Assembly: GCF_000829035.1 (NCBI RefSeq)
Contig: NZ_AP012541.1
Coordinates: forward strand, 1,488,001-1,552,000
Length of the DNA: 64,000 bases
DNA from: Lacticaseibacillus paracasei subsp. paracasei
Lineage (GTDB): Bacteria; Bacillota; Bacilli; Lactobacillales; Lactobacillaceae
Direction of reading: 5' to 3'
In this document: positions 35,288 through 43,554 of the stretch, one piece after another
Numbering within the stretch: the stretch's first letter is position 1
Layout of the letters: each line of letters starts with the position of its first letter
Notes under the pieces: generated by a model
What the model was told of the DNA's origin: nothing
The model's input: only the letters and a program-made list of their open reading frames with translations
Databases searched by the model: none
Made by a program: the position numbers and the translations under genes

Positions 35288-35347
35288 ATGGCAAATGAGA
35301 AACAAATAGGACGTGTGCAGCACTTAGGTAGCTGGTTGTTAGATTAG
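35288..35347 (+). pseudogene. Truncated gene start (19 residues) with a good ribosome binding site
   Basis: CTAGGAGAA sits 9 bases before an ATG that encodes MANEKQIGRVQHLGSWLLD and then stops. The strong translation signal with such a short frame suggests the start of a phage-type gene cut off by deletion. No family is recognisable. Confidence 0.3.
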
Positions 35348-35404
35348 TAGCAAGGCACAAAAGGAAGTGTTGCCTAATGGATGAAGATACTGTTTTTTAA
35401 AGTT

Positions 35405-35965
35405 TTATTTTTTGTTTTCTTTGATTGTTCCGACTTCTACGAGTTTCACATTGTCTGATGATTCCTTATCAGGTTGAAGAAACGAAGTGAACTTACGCTT
35501 GACTTCTAGTGTTTTCTTGAATATCCCAGATACTTTGTATACGGACATTGAAAGCTCTGGATAAAACGCATCCGGATCATCCATAGCTTGCGCTAGTTGC
35601 AATCCATAGGGGCATTCTATAATGCTACCATTATCACGATTTGTCCAGACTCCTGCTACATGCAGCTTTTCAGACAGTTCCCCGCTATCATTCATTTTTT
35701 CTTCGTCTTTCCTAGATGCAAGTATATAAAGACACCCAAAATTGTCTTGCCGCGAGCCAAATGCTATGTAGCCAATAGACATGTGATTTGCAGTTCCAAC
35801 TCCACCAGCAGATTGAACTTCAAATATCTTGCCAGGGACAACATATGATGGATTGTCTCCAGCACTTTTTACCCAAAGCAACCCCATAATTACAGCTATA
35901 CCAATAATGAATAAAAACTTGTTTCTAGATTTACGCTGTGGTACCTGCCTGTTACGTTCTCTCAT
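35405..35965 (-). CDS. Single-pass membrane protein of unknown function
   Basis: A 186-residue protein with a basic N-terminus (MRERNRQVPQRKSRNK), one membrane segment (about 17-33, FLFIIGIAVIMGLLWV) and an outer domain of about 150 residues with two cysteines (GCLYIL and IECPYGL), which could form a disulphide. I do not recognise the family. It lies 40 bp downstream of the lipoprotein gene on the same strand, and the pair probably form one surface-exposed module of the element. Confidence 0.6.
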   Translation of the reverse strand: MRERNRQVPQRKSRNKFLFIIGIAVIMGLLWVKSAGDNPSYVVPGKIFEVQSAGGVGTANHMSIGYIAFGSRQDNFGCLYILASRKDEEKMNDSGELSEKLHVAGVWTNRDNGSIIECPYGLQLAQAMDDPDAFYPELSMSVYKVSGIFKKTLEVKRKFTSFLQPDKESSDNVKLVEVGTIKENKK

Positions 35966-36005
35966 TATTAAGAACTCCCAAAAAGATGCGACCTTTTTAC
36001 TAATC

Positions 36006-36875
36006 TCAGTTTAACCAGTGATCCGGTTGGCCCGTTGCAGGGTTCGCTGGTGAAAATACCCGGCCATTGTAATGGACAATTACATCTGCATATGTCATTT
36101 TGGGTCCAACCTGCCATCCATCGTCTACAGGTGTTGCCCTAAGAGCGTTAACTGTTGTGTTGAGAAAAGGTGCGGCTATTTGCATGGCTTGCTCAGCACT
36201 ATTAACAATGCGCACTGATTCACTGCTTGCCTGAGATTGCTGAGTAGTCGGTTGTGTGGAAGCTTGGCTTGTCTGTTGACTAGTTTCGCTGTCGGGTGCA
36301 CTTGTAGCAGCTTGACTTTGTGTGTTGACGGCAGATTCAGATGGTTTCTGAGTTGTAGCCTTGTTTTGGACGATCAGTGAGGCCACCTTAAGGTTATCTG
36401 TTGTAGCACCAGCAGTCTTATCCGCCCCATAGCTATAAGCCAATAAGAAATCTCGGCTTAAGTAGCAAAACTCGCCAACACCATTAAAGTTGGCCGCAGT
36501 CGCTGAATCAAACAACCCTGTAACTGTCTTCGTTCGCATTGGTGCAATAGTAAGATCACCATGCTTCACTGATTTGATGGGTGTCCCAGTATTACTTGTG
36601 CTTAAAATAAACTTACTAAGGTCAAACTTGAGCTGGCTTTTAGTGCCATTTCTGACCTTCATATCAACGATGTACTTTCCGCCGTCTTGGGAGTCATCTG
36701 CAACAGCTTTAAAAGTAAAGAACACCATTGACTGCTCCTTTTTATCTAGCTGATGATAGTACTTGCTAGCAATCTCAACGGAGCTAGTTGACTCGGGCTT
36801 GTCAGTCGCGGATGGTGACCCACATCCCGCCATAGTAAGCGCAAGCAAACCGAAGATTACCATTTTCTTTAACAT
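36006..36875 (-). CDS. Lipoprotein with S/T/Q-rich linker, element-encoded
   Basis: A 289-residue lipoprotein. MLKKMVIFGLLALTMAGCGS has a lipobox (LTMAGC, Cys about 18). A DUF-like beta domain with a region for extracellular conserved residues (about 45-165) follows, then an S/T/Q-rich linker (about 170-215) and a C-terminal segment (VGPKMTYADVIVHYNGRVFSP). The start at 36875 has GGAGGG upstream; longer frames lack one. A promoter TTGCTG-18-TATACT lies about 45 bases upstream. Lipoproteins near integrase/repressor modules of lactic phages sometimes block superinfection; that role here is only a guess. Confidence 0.65.
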   Translation of the reverse strand: MLKKMVIFGLLALTMAGCGSPSATDKPESTSSVEIASKYYHQLDKKEQSMVFFTFKAVADDSQDGGKYIVDMKVRNGTKSQLKFDLSKFILSTSNTGTPIKSVKHGDLTIAPMRTKTVTGLFDSATAANFNGVGEFCYLSRDFLLAYSYGADKTAGATTDNLKVASLIVQNKATTQKPSESAVNTQSQAATSAPDSETSQQTSQASTQPTTQQSQASSESVRIVNSAEQAMQIAAPFLNTTVNALRATPVDDGWQVGPKMTYADVIVHYNGRVFSPANPATGQPDHWLN

Positions 36876-36972
36876 TTGTACCCTCCATAAGATTTGATGA
36901 ATAAATAGATCAACAACAGTATAGCTCTCACTATTGACCACCAGCAATTTCTTTCTGGCAATTATCCATGGC

Positions 36973-37005
36973 ACAAAAATAGCCCTACCACATTAGGTAA
37001 GGCTA
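36973..37005 (-). terminator. Terminator upstream of the lipoprotein gene
   Basis: On the minus strand AGCCTTACC / GGTAGGGCT with a 6-base loop is followed by ATTTTTG. It would stop transcripts entering from the duplicated glyQS promoter at the right boundary before they reach the lipoprotein gene. Confidence 0.75.
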
Positions 37006-37051
37006 GCATGCCTGCTGGTGTTATTTTATTTTCCCAAATTATATGTGATCT

Positions 37052-37063
37052 CATGTTATCTAG
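37052..37063 (+). repeat. Single arm-type repeat near the right boundary
   Basis: CATGTTATCTAG matches the middle unit (CATGTTATCTCT) of the triplet at 30188-30223 at 10 of 12 positions. A reverse-oriented TCTATGTTTTCATT lies closer to the boundary (about 37158-37171, minus strand). Confidence 0.45.
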
Positions 37064-37180
37064 ATGCTAAATAAAATGTTGAAAACAGCCATGAAACAAG
37101 CTACTTTTTCGACTATTTGAAACACCCCTCAGGACCCTAAGCCAGTAAATTCAACAATGAAAACATAGATAAATAACTAG

Positions 37181-37374
37181 ATGCGCGGTTCCACCCTACT
37201 TCAGATAGAAAAAACTACCTGCGGCTTCATCATTTGGTTCGAAAACGCCAATCACAACAACCGTTATCAGGCTTACACTTTCCCCGACTCGCTTCAAAAG
37301 GTTTCGTTGCGACCCTTTTTCTCATCACCGATTCAATTTCCTTATTAGTATTGCATCGCGAAAAAACCTGTCAA
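37181..37374. repeat. Right end (attR-like): second copy of the glyQS promoter and T-box region
   Basis: A 194-bp copy of 29956-30149 with four substitutions. One of them changes the -10 from TATACT to AATACT. The copy has the -35, -10, leader and T-box sequence but lacks the terminator hairpin, because the following sequence is element DNA. It is therefore probably not a working riboswitch. It marks the recO-side boundary of the element. Confidence 0.9.
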
Positions 37375-37642
37375 GCAGAGTGTGAGTAGGCGAGCTGCGC
37401 CTGCGAACACGTTTTTGAAGCAACTGCAGACATTGCCATTTCTCGTTCTATTCTCGGTGGGCAGTCCCCGATACTCCGAGTTGGCTCCGCGGCGATTCGG
37501 GGTGGCGACCGCGCAGCTAGAGTGGTGGGCACGACTGAGCCCATCGCCGCTCCGCCAACTCTCTGCTTTCTATTTTCAGATTGAAATACTGATAATCGTG
37601 GGCTATTGGTTAAACCAACAAACAATCATTTACAAAAGTTCC
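37375..37642. repeat. Gene-free stretch with a family 2-related palindromic block
   Basis: Contains GGGGTGGCGACCGCGCAGCT and AGAGTGG, matching the reverse complement of the 17.8-kb element core (GGGGTGGCGACGCGTAGCTA then GAGCGG), within a GC-rich zone full of short inverted repeats (GAGTTGGC.CCGCGGCG / CGCCGC.CCGCCAACTC). I see no gene. It lies between the element and the first of two paralogous genes. Confidence 0.5.
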
Positions 37643-37951
37643 TTAAGTGCCAGAAACTTCATCGATCCGCTCCTTGCTATTCTTCCACAATTCTTCAGGT
37701 GTATAGGTGTCCTTGTCGAAGAGTGTCAAGGTGCCGTCTTCGGCAATTTGCGGATTTGCCCCAAACCATTCCCATGTTGGGGCAATTATCAAATTGACGC
37801 GCTTGCCTTTGCCTCGCGTCGGGGACCAAGCATCCAGGTAGTCTTTGATGAAATGTGAACGCATATAACGAGTCTGGCCGTTATCAAACTCAATGGCCAA
37901 TATATTGGCGGCCAGCCAGACTTTGACGGCTTTTGGTGTTATTTCTGACAT
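37643..37951 (-). CDS. Small conserved protein, paralogue 1
   Basis: A 102-residue protein. The start giving MSEITPKAVKVW has AAGAAGGG upstream. It shares most positions with its neighbour at 38120-38431: KAVKVWLAANILAIEFDNGQ, RYMRSHFI, PTWEWFGANP, IAEDGTLTLFDKD and YTPEELW. The N-terminal half (V...L.IEFDNGQTRYM) is reminiscent of DUF2442-type proteins but I cannot confirm it. It has no membrane segment. Function unknown. Confidence 0.65.
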   Translation of the reverse strand: MSEITPKAVKVWLAANILAIEFDNGQTRYMRSHFIKDYLDAWSPTRGKGKRVNLIIAPTWEWFGANPQIAEDGTLTLFDKDTYTPEELWKNSKERIDEVSGT

Positions 37952-38068
37952 AACGCACCCTTCTTTACGTAATGCAAAACCCAACGACCATTTATTGCAT
38001 TAAAAAAACGCTTACTACATGATAGTATACCACCGTAGACCAACAAGTGATCGTGCATTTGTCTTTGT

Positions 38069-38105
38069 CCAAAAAAGGAAGCCAATTCCCGTTGGCTTCC
38101 TTTAT
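38069..38105 (-). terminator. Terminator after paralogue 2
   Basis: AAAAGGAAGCCA / TGGCTTCCTTT with an 8-base loop and T-run on the minus strand (AAAAAA on plus), between the two paralogous genes. Confidence 0.85.
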
Positions 38106-38119
38106 CAGAAGATTGCTAA

Positions 38120-38431
38120 TTAATGCACCCCAGAAACTTCATAAATCTGCGACTTGCTATTGCCCCAAAGTTCTTCTGGCGTGTACCGATCGGTTTCAAA
38201 GATTGTCAAGCTACCATCAGCGGCAATGACTGGATTGGCACCAAACCAAGCCCATGTTGGGTCAACTATCAATAGTCTACGTCTTTTCTTGCCTTTTGGT
38301 AATGACCAAGCAGAGATATATTGATCAATAAAATGTGATCGCATATACCGTGTTTGCCCATTATCAAATTCAATTGCCAATAAATTCGCTGCTACCCATA
38401 CTTTCACAGCTTTCGGTAAGGTTCTTGCCAT
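38120..38431 (-). CDS. Small conserved protein, paralogue 2
   Basis: A 103-residue protein similar to paralogue 1 over its whole length, with the same KAVKVW, EFDNGQTRYMRSHFI, PTW.WFGANP and YTPEELW blocks. A GAGAGGAG site precedes the ATG at 38431. The two genes are tandem duplicates, each with its own translation signals; a terminator separates them, so they are likely transcribed separately. Function unknown. The 250 bp upstream (38432-38681) is AT-rich and shows no gene. Confidence 0.65.
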   Translation of the reverse strand: MARTLPKAVKVWVAANLLAIEFDNGQTRYMRSHFIDQYISAWSLPKGKKRRRLLIVDPTWAWFGANPVIAADGSLTIFETDRYTPEELWGNSKSQIYEVSGVH

Positions 38432-38681
38432 GACGCCCGCTCCTCTCAACAAACCAAAAAATGCTATGATCTAGTCAACTGTTTACGAGTTGAATATACC
38501 ATAGCCGGCGAAGATAGTTAATAGTTTCTATAAGAAATTAAGAAATATGGAATAAATAAGTATCGTTATTCCATCTAAAAGCGACATATTACGATAATTA
38601 AATTAATTCAGTGTTTGTTTCGGAGAGTTATCCAGTCAAAAATATGTTGATAGTAAATAATTATGCCACTGATATCAGCCA

Positions 38682-39461
38682 TCATTCCGAGTCATCAGGC
38701 AGGCGATCCTGCCATTGATGCATCTGATCCAAAAAACGTTTGGCTTTCGGGGTCACACCGACCATATCAGTGTAGATAACATCCAAAATTCGTCGTAATT
38801 CTGCTTTGGTATCAGGTTTGACGTTGATGCGCTCCACTTTGTTGAGATCAAGCGTGCTAAAGCGTCGCAGGTAAAAAATCGCCCGCGGACTAGCATGAAG
38901 TCGATGCGGATCTTTATCCCAGTGATTTTGGCACAGCAAACCGCCATAACTTTCGGAAAAATCAAGCGGCAAATCGGCGCGACCGTCAATCACACAACCG
39001 CGCCAGTTAGGCTCAACGCCATATTCTTTAAGCATCTGGACTTCAATCACGTTGGCGATAATCTGTGGATCGAGGCCAGAATCAATGAGATACAAGGCTT
39101 GTTTGATTTGGTTAAACCAGAATCCGACTGGCCGCCCATCTGGAAAAGCAAGATCGATTAATCCAAAAATATAGGCTGCATAAGCATTTAAGGTGATGTC
39201 ATCAGAAATTTGCCGATATTGAGTCGCATTTTTGATGGCAGACAAATAAGATAGACCGGATTCACGAACTTCACCAATATAATCAGCGTGAGTAAACGGT
39301 AAAATACCAGCACCTAAAGTAAAACCGGGCTTACGGGCCCGGTTCAAAAGAAACATTTTTTTGCCGAATCGATCGGTCAAAATTTTGACAAGCATATCAG
39401 ATTCGCGATAGTTCTGGCGGGACATAACCAGTCCCTCAAATGTTTCAGTCTGCCTAACCAT
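38682..39461 (-). CDS. recO: DNA repair protein RecO
   Basis: RecFOR-pathway mediator that loads RecA onto SSB-coated single-stranded DNA. The 259-residue protein has the N-terminal OB-fold (FEGLVMSRQNYRESDMLVKILTDRFGK, about 8-34), the middle helical domain, and the C-terminal region with PRAIFYLRRFS. The usual zinc-finger cysteines are reduced: GCVIDG and LLCQNHW remain, so metal binding is uncertain. Its ATG overlaps the era stop by one base (TAATG). It is the last gene of the phoH-recO operon. Confidence 0.93.
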   Translation of the reverse strand: MVRQTETFEGLVMSRQNYRESDMLVKILTDRFGKKMFLLNRARKPGFTLGAGILPFTHADYIGEVRESGLSYLSAIKNATQYRQISDDITLNAYAAYIFGLIDLAFPDGRPVGFWFNQIKQALYLIDSGLDPQIIANVIEVQMLKEYGVEPNWRGCVIDGRADLPLDFSESYGGLLCQNHWDKDPHRLHASPRAIFYLRRFSTLDLNKVERINVKPDTKAELRRILDVIYTDMVGVTPKAKRFLDQMHQWQDRLPDDSE

Positions 39462-40363
39462 TATCGAAGATCCTTCGTGTTGTACCCTAACGACTTCAGA
39501 TAAGCATTATTATCACGCCAATTTTTCTGGACGCGAACCCATAACTTCAGGTTCACCTTGTCGCCCAACAGGTTTTCGATGTCACGTCGGGCGCGAATGC
39601 CGATCTGCTTAAGCATCTGCCCACCGCGGCCAATAATGATGCCTTTTTGACTATCGCGTTCAACGATAATATACGCCTCGATCTGCAATTTACCGCCTTC
39701 CCGATCTTTCATGCGCTCAACTTGAACGGCAACAGCGTGCGGCACTTCATCGCGAGTTAATTCGAGAATTTTTTCGCGGATAAGTTCACCGACAACAAAA
39801 TACTCAGGATGATCGGTGAGCTGATCTTCGGGGTAGTATTGCGGACCGACTGGCAATGCATCGGTCAATGCCGTCAATAGCTCGTCGACATTGTTTCCCA
39901 TCGTTGCACTAATCGGAAAAACTTGGGCAAACGCATAGTCATGCTGGTAGCTTTCAATCAACGGCAATAAATCGTCAGGTTTTACTAGATCAATTTTATT
40001 AATGATCAAATAAACCGGCTTTTTCACTTCCGCCAGTTGGCGCATGATATAGCCATCACCAGGGCCTTTTTCCTCATCCGCTTCGACCATGAACAAGATG
40101 GCATCAACTTGATTCAAAGTTGACAATGCCGCTTTATCCATATAGGTATCCAGCTCATTTTTCGGCTTATGAATACCTGGTGTGTCGACAAATACGATCT
40201 GCGCGTCAGGAGTCGTGTAGATACCGTTTATTTTGTTACGGGTCGTCTGAGCCTTTGGCGACATAATGGCGATTTTTTCACCTAAAATACGGTTCATAAA
40301 CGTTGACTTGCCGACGTTGGGCCGACCGATAATCGCAACAAAACCAGAATGATGTTCACTCAA
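39461..40363 (-). CDS. era: GTPase Era
   Basis: Ribosome-assembly GTPase that binds 16S rRNA. The 300-residue protein has G1 GRPNVGKST (about 13-21), G2/G3 region with DTPGIH (about 60), G4 NKIDLV (about 122), G5 SATMGNN (about 151), and a C-terminal KH domain with the [15 protein letters not shown] loop (about 240-255). The start is a TTG overlapping the cdd stop (TTGA), with AAAGGAG about 10 bases upstream. Confidence 0.97.
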   Translation of the reverse strand: MSEHHSGFVAIIGRPNVGKSTFMNRILGEKIAIMSPKAQTTRNKINGIYTTPDAQIVFVDTPGIHKPKNELDTYMDKAALSTLNQVDAILFMVEADEEKGPGDGYIMRQLAEVKKPVYLIINKIDLVKPDDLLPLIESYQHDYAFAQVFPISATMGNNVDELLTALTDALPVGPQYYPEDQLTDHPEYFVVGELIREKILELTRDEVPHAVAVQVERMKDREGGKLQIEAYIIVERDSQKGIIIGRGGQMLKQIGIRARRDIENLLGDKVNLKLWVRVQKNWRDNNAYLKSLGYNTKDLR

Positions 40364-40749
40364 GCGTTAAGATCTCCTTTCGAAAACGCACCTGGCAGTA
40401 AAGCCTGTGGCGTCGTTTGAACTGACTGTCCGGCAACGTTGGCAAGCGTGATGACAGCATTAGGGCCAAAGAATTCGCTAATGACTTGGCGGCAAGCGCC
40501 ACAAGGGGCCACTGGTCCCTTGGTATCTGCAATCACCAGCAATTCATCCAGCTTCGAATAGCCCGCGCTGACTGCCGCAAAAATAGCACTGCGTTCAGCA
40601 CAGTTACTAAGACCGTAACTAGCATTTTCGACATTTGCCCCTGAAAAAATGCGATCACCGACACGGACAGCCGCGCCGACAGCAAAATGAGAATACGGAA
40701 CATAGGCATTTTCTCGAGCCGCTAAAGCAGCTGTACGCAAAACTGACAA
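40360..40749 (-). CDS. cdd: Cytidine deaminase
   Basis: Pyrimidine salvage enzyme deaminating cytidine and deoxycytidine. The 129-residue protein shows [22 protein letters not shown] (zinc ligand Cys and catalytic Glu, about 40-61) and [16 protein letters not shown] (two zinc Cys, about 79-94). The start was placed at a TTG (40749), which has AGGAG eight bases upstream and comes straight after the dgkA stop; the resulting length is the family norm. The phoH-ybeY-dgkA-cdd-era order is conserved in Firmicutes. Confidence 0.93.
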   Translation of the reverse strand: MSVLRTAALAARENAYVPYSHFAVGAAVRVGDRIFSGANVENASYGLSNCAERSAIFAAVSAGYSKLDELLVIADTKGPVAPCGACRQVISEFFGPNAVITLANVAGQSVQTTPQALLPGAFSKGDLNA

Positions 40750-40750
40750 C

Positions 40751-41149
40751 TTACCAACTCCTAAAAAGGGCCAAAAGTGGTGGCCCAAAGACATAAATAC
40801 CGGCGACGACGGCAATCAACGACACGATGAGCACCGCGCCGGCACTCATGTCCTTAATCTTCTTCGCGCGCGCGTCATATTGATCGCCAACAATAAAATC
40901 AACAACATTTTCAACGATCGTGTTCAACAACTCGCCAAGAAACACCAACAAGATTGCCAGAACTAACACGAACCATGAAAAAGCGGAAACTTGTAAGACA
41001 ACGCCGGCAACAATGACCAGAGTTGCACTCAGAAATTCGCGCTTAAAATTATTTTCGTCGACAAAAAACACCTTCAGCCCATCGAGCGCGTGACGGGCAC
41101 TTTGGATGAAATGTTTATTCTTGCCAACTTGTTTATCTGGTAAGGCCAT
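40751..41149 (-). CDS. dgkA: Undecaprenol/diacylglycerol kinase (DgkA family)
   Basis: Small integral membrane kinase; the Gram-positive members phosphorylate undecaprenol for cell-wall lipid carrier recycling. The 132-residue protein has three membrane segments (about 45-65, 66-85, 108-128) and the family motif FLGELLNTIVENVVDF (here about 71-86, with E and N active-site residues) followed by DARAKKIKDMSAGAVL. It overlaps ybeY by 17 bp at its start. Confidence 0.92.
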   Translation of the reverse strand: MALPDKQVGKNKHFIQSARHALDGLKVFFVDENNFKREFLSATLVIVAGVVLQVSAFSWFVLVLAILLVFLGELLNTIVENVVDFIVGDQYDARAKKIKDMSAGAVLIVSLIAVVAGIYVFGPPLLALFRSW

Positions 41150-41591
41150 AAGCTGCGAGGATTTTCTTTTGAAGCGGGATCATGACGGCTTCATCTTCTG
41201 GCTTAATGTGGTCGTAGCCATTAAGATGCAAGAAACCGTGGACGACGGTGTAACCCAGCTCGCGCTCAAAGCTGTGCCCATAATCCTCGGCATGGCGGCG
41301 AACGGTCAGTGGATCAATGAAAAGATCACCGATGTTCTTTGCCATGCCAGGTAGCAGCGGCAAATCGTCTTCGCCCTCTTCAATCGCAAAACTGATAACA
41401 TCCGTGACCCGGTCGGTTTCACGATACTCGCGATTGATGCGCTCAATCTCATCATCCCCAACCAAGGTGATCGACATTTCTGTATTTTCAGGCAACTTAA
41501 GCTGTTTGCCGCAAAAAGCGACTAGTTTTTTGATGAGATCATGGTGCTTGTCATCCAGCAGTTGATCGTCATCGAATAATTCTAAGTCCAT
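41133..41591 (-). CDS. ybeY: Endoribonuclease YbeY
   Basis: Zinc metalloprotein needed for 16S rRNA 3' maturation and ribosome quality control. The 152-residue protein has the signature HGFLHLNGYDH (about 118-128, three His ligands) and REYRETDRVTDVISFA (about 54-69). AAGGAG, in the phoH 3' end, precedes the ATG. Placed between phoH and dgkA as usual. Confidence 0.95.
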   Translation of the reverse strand: MDLELFDDDQLLDDKHHDLIKKLVAFCGKQLKLPENTEMSITLVGDDEIERINREYRETDRVTDVISFAIEEGEDDLPLLPGMAKNIGDLFIDPLTVRRHAEDYGHSFERELGYTVVHGFLHLNGYDHIKPEDEAVMIPLQKKILAAYGLTR

Positions 41592-41594
41592 CCC

Positions 41595-42581
41595 TTACTC
41601 CTTCGTCTTCTTCTGCAACAGCAGGTCGTGTCGACCATAAGCCTCAATAATCTTTGCAACAACCGGATGCCGCACAACGTCCTGTGCCGAAAATTGGGTA
41701 AAGGCAATGTGACTGATACCTTTGAGTAATTGCTCGGCCTGAAGCAGTCCGCTTTTGGCGTTGTTCGGCAAATCAATTTGAGTGATGTCCCCATTGACGA
41801 TCATCTTTGAGCCAAAACCTAAGCGGGTCAGGAACATTTTCATTTGTGCTTGGGTGGTATTTTGCGCCTCATCAAGGATGGCAAACGCATTATCCAACGT
41901 TCGGCCACGCATATAAGCTAACGGGGCAATTTCAATCACACCGCGATCCATGAGCCGATCTGTGTGTTCTTTCCCCAAAACAGCGTAAAGGGCGTCATAT
42001 ACCGGACGCAAATAGGGATCAACTTTTTCCTTGAGGTCGCCTGGCAAGAAACCCAGACTCTCACCGGCTTCAACTGCCGGTCTAGTCAAAATGATCCGCT
42101 CAACTTGGCCTGCCTTCATCGCGGCGACAGCCATGACAACGGCCAAGAATGTCTTCCCAGTGCCTGCTGGCCCAATGCCAAACGTGATATCGTTATGCTT
42201 AATGGCATCAACGTACTGGCGCTGCCCAAAGTTTTTGACCCGAATTGGCTGACCTTTGGCATCGCGCAACAAGGTTTCACTGTACATATCAGCAAAATAC
42301 TCAAGCGTCCCACGCTTGGCCATCGCAACGGCGCTAGCGATGTCCTGCGGTGACAATTTAATGCCTTGAGCTAATAACTTACTAGCCGCCTCAAGTAACT
42401 GTAATGTCAAGCTGACCGCTTCAGTATCACCATGAATCCGCAACTCATCCCCAAAAGGCGAGATCTGCACATTCAATCCTTCTTCAATCAATGTCAAATT
42501 AGCGTCATTGATCCCGACAAGGTTAATCGCCATGTCAGGATTACTAAGACGGAAAATTTTCTCCGAGGTTTCTTGTGCCAA
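41595..42581 (-). CDS. phoH: PhoH-family ATPase (PhoH/YbeZ)
   Basis: A 328-residue P-loop ATPase. It has an N-terminal KH-like region (about 20-110), the Walker A GPAGTGKTFLAV (about 138-149), AGESLGFLPGDLKEKVDPYLRP, and Walker B AFAILDEAQNTT (about 233-244). It is genetically and physically linked to YbeY in RNA metabolism. A TTG at 42581 was chosen as the start because AGGGGG lies 7 bases before it; another TTG at 42599 is upstream of that site. It heads the phoH-ybeY-dgkA-cdd-era-recO operon, after repeat copy F. Confidence 0.92.
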   Translation of the reverse strand: MAQETSEKIFRLSNPDMAINLVGINDANLTLIEEGLNVQISPFGDELRIHGDTEAVSLTLQLLEAASKLLAQGIKLSPQDIASAVAMAKRGTLEYFADMYSETLLRDAKGQPIRVKNFGQRQYVDAIKHNDITFGIGPAGTGKTFLAVVMAVAAMKAGQVERIILTRPAVEAGESLGFLPGDLKEKVDPYLRPVYDALYAVLGKEHTDRLMDRGVIEIAPLAYMRGRTLDNAFAILDEAQNTTQAQMKMFLTRLGFGSKMIVNGDITQIDLPNNAKSGLLQAEQLLKGISHIAFTQFSAQDVVRHPVVAKIIEAYGRHDLLLQKKTKE

Positions 42582-42638
42582 ATATTGGCCCCCTAACAAA
42601 TTTATTAAGCAATGATGCTCTCAGTTTAGCATATTTTA

Positions 42639-42760
42639 AGAGCGCGAGCAGGCGCGGTTAGAAACCGGAGCATAAGTGGCCTTGAGACTAAATGACCGGT
42701 CTTTGGTCATTTAGTCTCAAGATCCTTATATGCAGGTTTCTGCGCCTGCTCGCGCGTTTC
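42639..42760 (-). repeat. Palindromic intergenic repeat, copy F (inverted orientation)
   Basis: The minus strand matches copies A-E. Inner arms CTTGAGACTAAATGACC / GGTCATTTAGTCTCAAG pair perfectly; the outer arms CGCGAGCAGGCGC / GCGCCTGCTCGCG also pair perfectly. It lies between yqeY and phoH, and it is the most symmetric copy. Confidence 0.92.
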
Positions 42761-42883
42761 CAAGCAAAGCGTGAAGCAATCGTCTGACCAAAGTTAGACG
42801 ATATTTAACGGAAACCCATTCGTCAGCAAAATCAGCACTCTTATCTGATCACCACGCACGCCATTCACCCGCAAAACCCATAT

Positions 42884-42911
42884 AAAAAAGCCGGCTATTG
42901 CACCGGCTTTG
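42884..42911 (-). terminator. Terminator after yqeY
   Basis: AAAGCCGG / CCGGCTTT with an 8-base loop and a T-run on the minus strand, just downstream of the yqeY stop. Confidence 0.88.
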
Positions 42912-42914
42912 TCG

Positions 42915-43358
42915 TTAACTAAGTTTTTCTTTGACCACGCTGCTGACAAGACTGCCATCTGCTTGGCCTTTGACTTTTGGCATCAACGTCTTCATCACTT
43001 TGCCGAAGTCTTGCTTACCCTTGGCGCCAACTTCCTTGATAGTTGCATCAACGATGTCACCGACTTGGGCTTTGTTTAACTGGGCTGGTAAAAAACGTTC
43101 GACGACCTTGATTTCAGCTTCGGTTTGTTGAACGAGATCATCACGACCGCCTTTTGTAAATTCAGAAACGCTTTCCTTGCGCTGTTTAAGTTCAGTCGCA
43201 AGAACGCTCTTTTCTTCCTCTTCAGAAAGGTCGTGGCCGAGTTTAATCTTCTCATTGACCAAAGCCGTCTTCAACATCCGGACGACGCTCAACGTCACTT
43301 TGTCCTTGGCTAACATGCTTTGTTTCATCTGAGCGTTAAGCTCATCCATTAAAGCCAC
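42915..43358 (-). CDS. YqeY-family protein (GatB/YqeY domain)
   Basis: A 147-residue GatB/YqeY-type helical protein. Visible blocks are LNAQMKQSMLAKDKVTLSVVRMLKTAL (about 6-32), ELKQRKESVSEF and VERFLPAQL (about 86-94), with a C-terminal GKQDFGKVMKTLMPKVKGQADG related to the tRNA-binding tail domain of GatB. It follows rpsU by 19 bp on the same strand, which matches the conserved rpsU-yqeY pair. The cellular role is not established. Confidence 0.92.
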   Translation of the reverse strand: MALMDELNAQMKQSMLAKDKVTLSVVRMLKTALVNEKIKLGHDLSEEEEKSVLATELKQRKESVSEFTKGGRDDLVQQTEAEIKVVERFLPAQLNKAQVGDIVDATIKEVGAKGKQDFGKVMKTLMPKVKGQADGSLVSSVVKEKLS

Positions 43359-43377
43359 TATTCACCAAGTCCTTTAA

Positions 43378-43554
43378 TTAAAACTTCTTACGCTTACGTG
43401 CAGCTTCTGACTTCAGCTTGCGGCGTACGCTAGGCTTCTCGTAGAACTCACGCTTGCGGTATTCAGCGAGTGTACCCGACTTGGATACAGTACGCTTGAA
43501 GCGCCGAAGAGCGTCATCGAGAGATTCGTTTTTCTTAACAACTGTCTTAGCCAT
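43378..43554 (-). CDS. rpsU: 30S ribosomal protein S21
   Basis: A 58-residue ribosomal protein S21. [20 protein letters not shown], followed by a basic tail with [13 protein letters not shown] [13 protein letters not shown] and ending KRKKF, is diagnostic. The ATG at 43554 is preceded by GGAGGGAGGG. It is first in the rpsU-yqeY operon. Confidence 0.96.

Larger units (their letters stand above)
34623..35404. other. Gene-poor decayed stretch of the element
   Basis: About 780 bp without a full gene. It holds a pair of 32-bp direct repeats and two short frames described separately, and otherwise no structure that I can explain. The composition is AT-rich, as in the rest of the element. Confidence 0.45.

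Noticed and set aside
37181..37374. A second functional T-box riboswitch
   Set aside because: The terminator half is missing and the -10 is altered, so it is better read as a duplicated end of the integrated element.
37371..37625. 84-codon minus-strand and 158-codon plus-strand frames in the GC-rich spacer
   Set aside because: Both overlap palindromic repeat sequence, and one runs antisense to the paralogue gene; there is no ribosome binding site.
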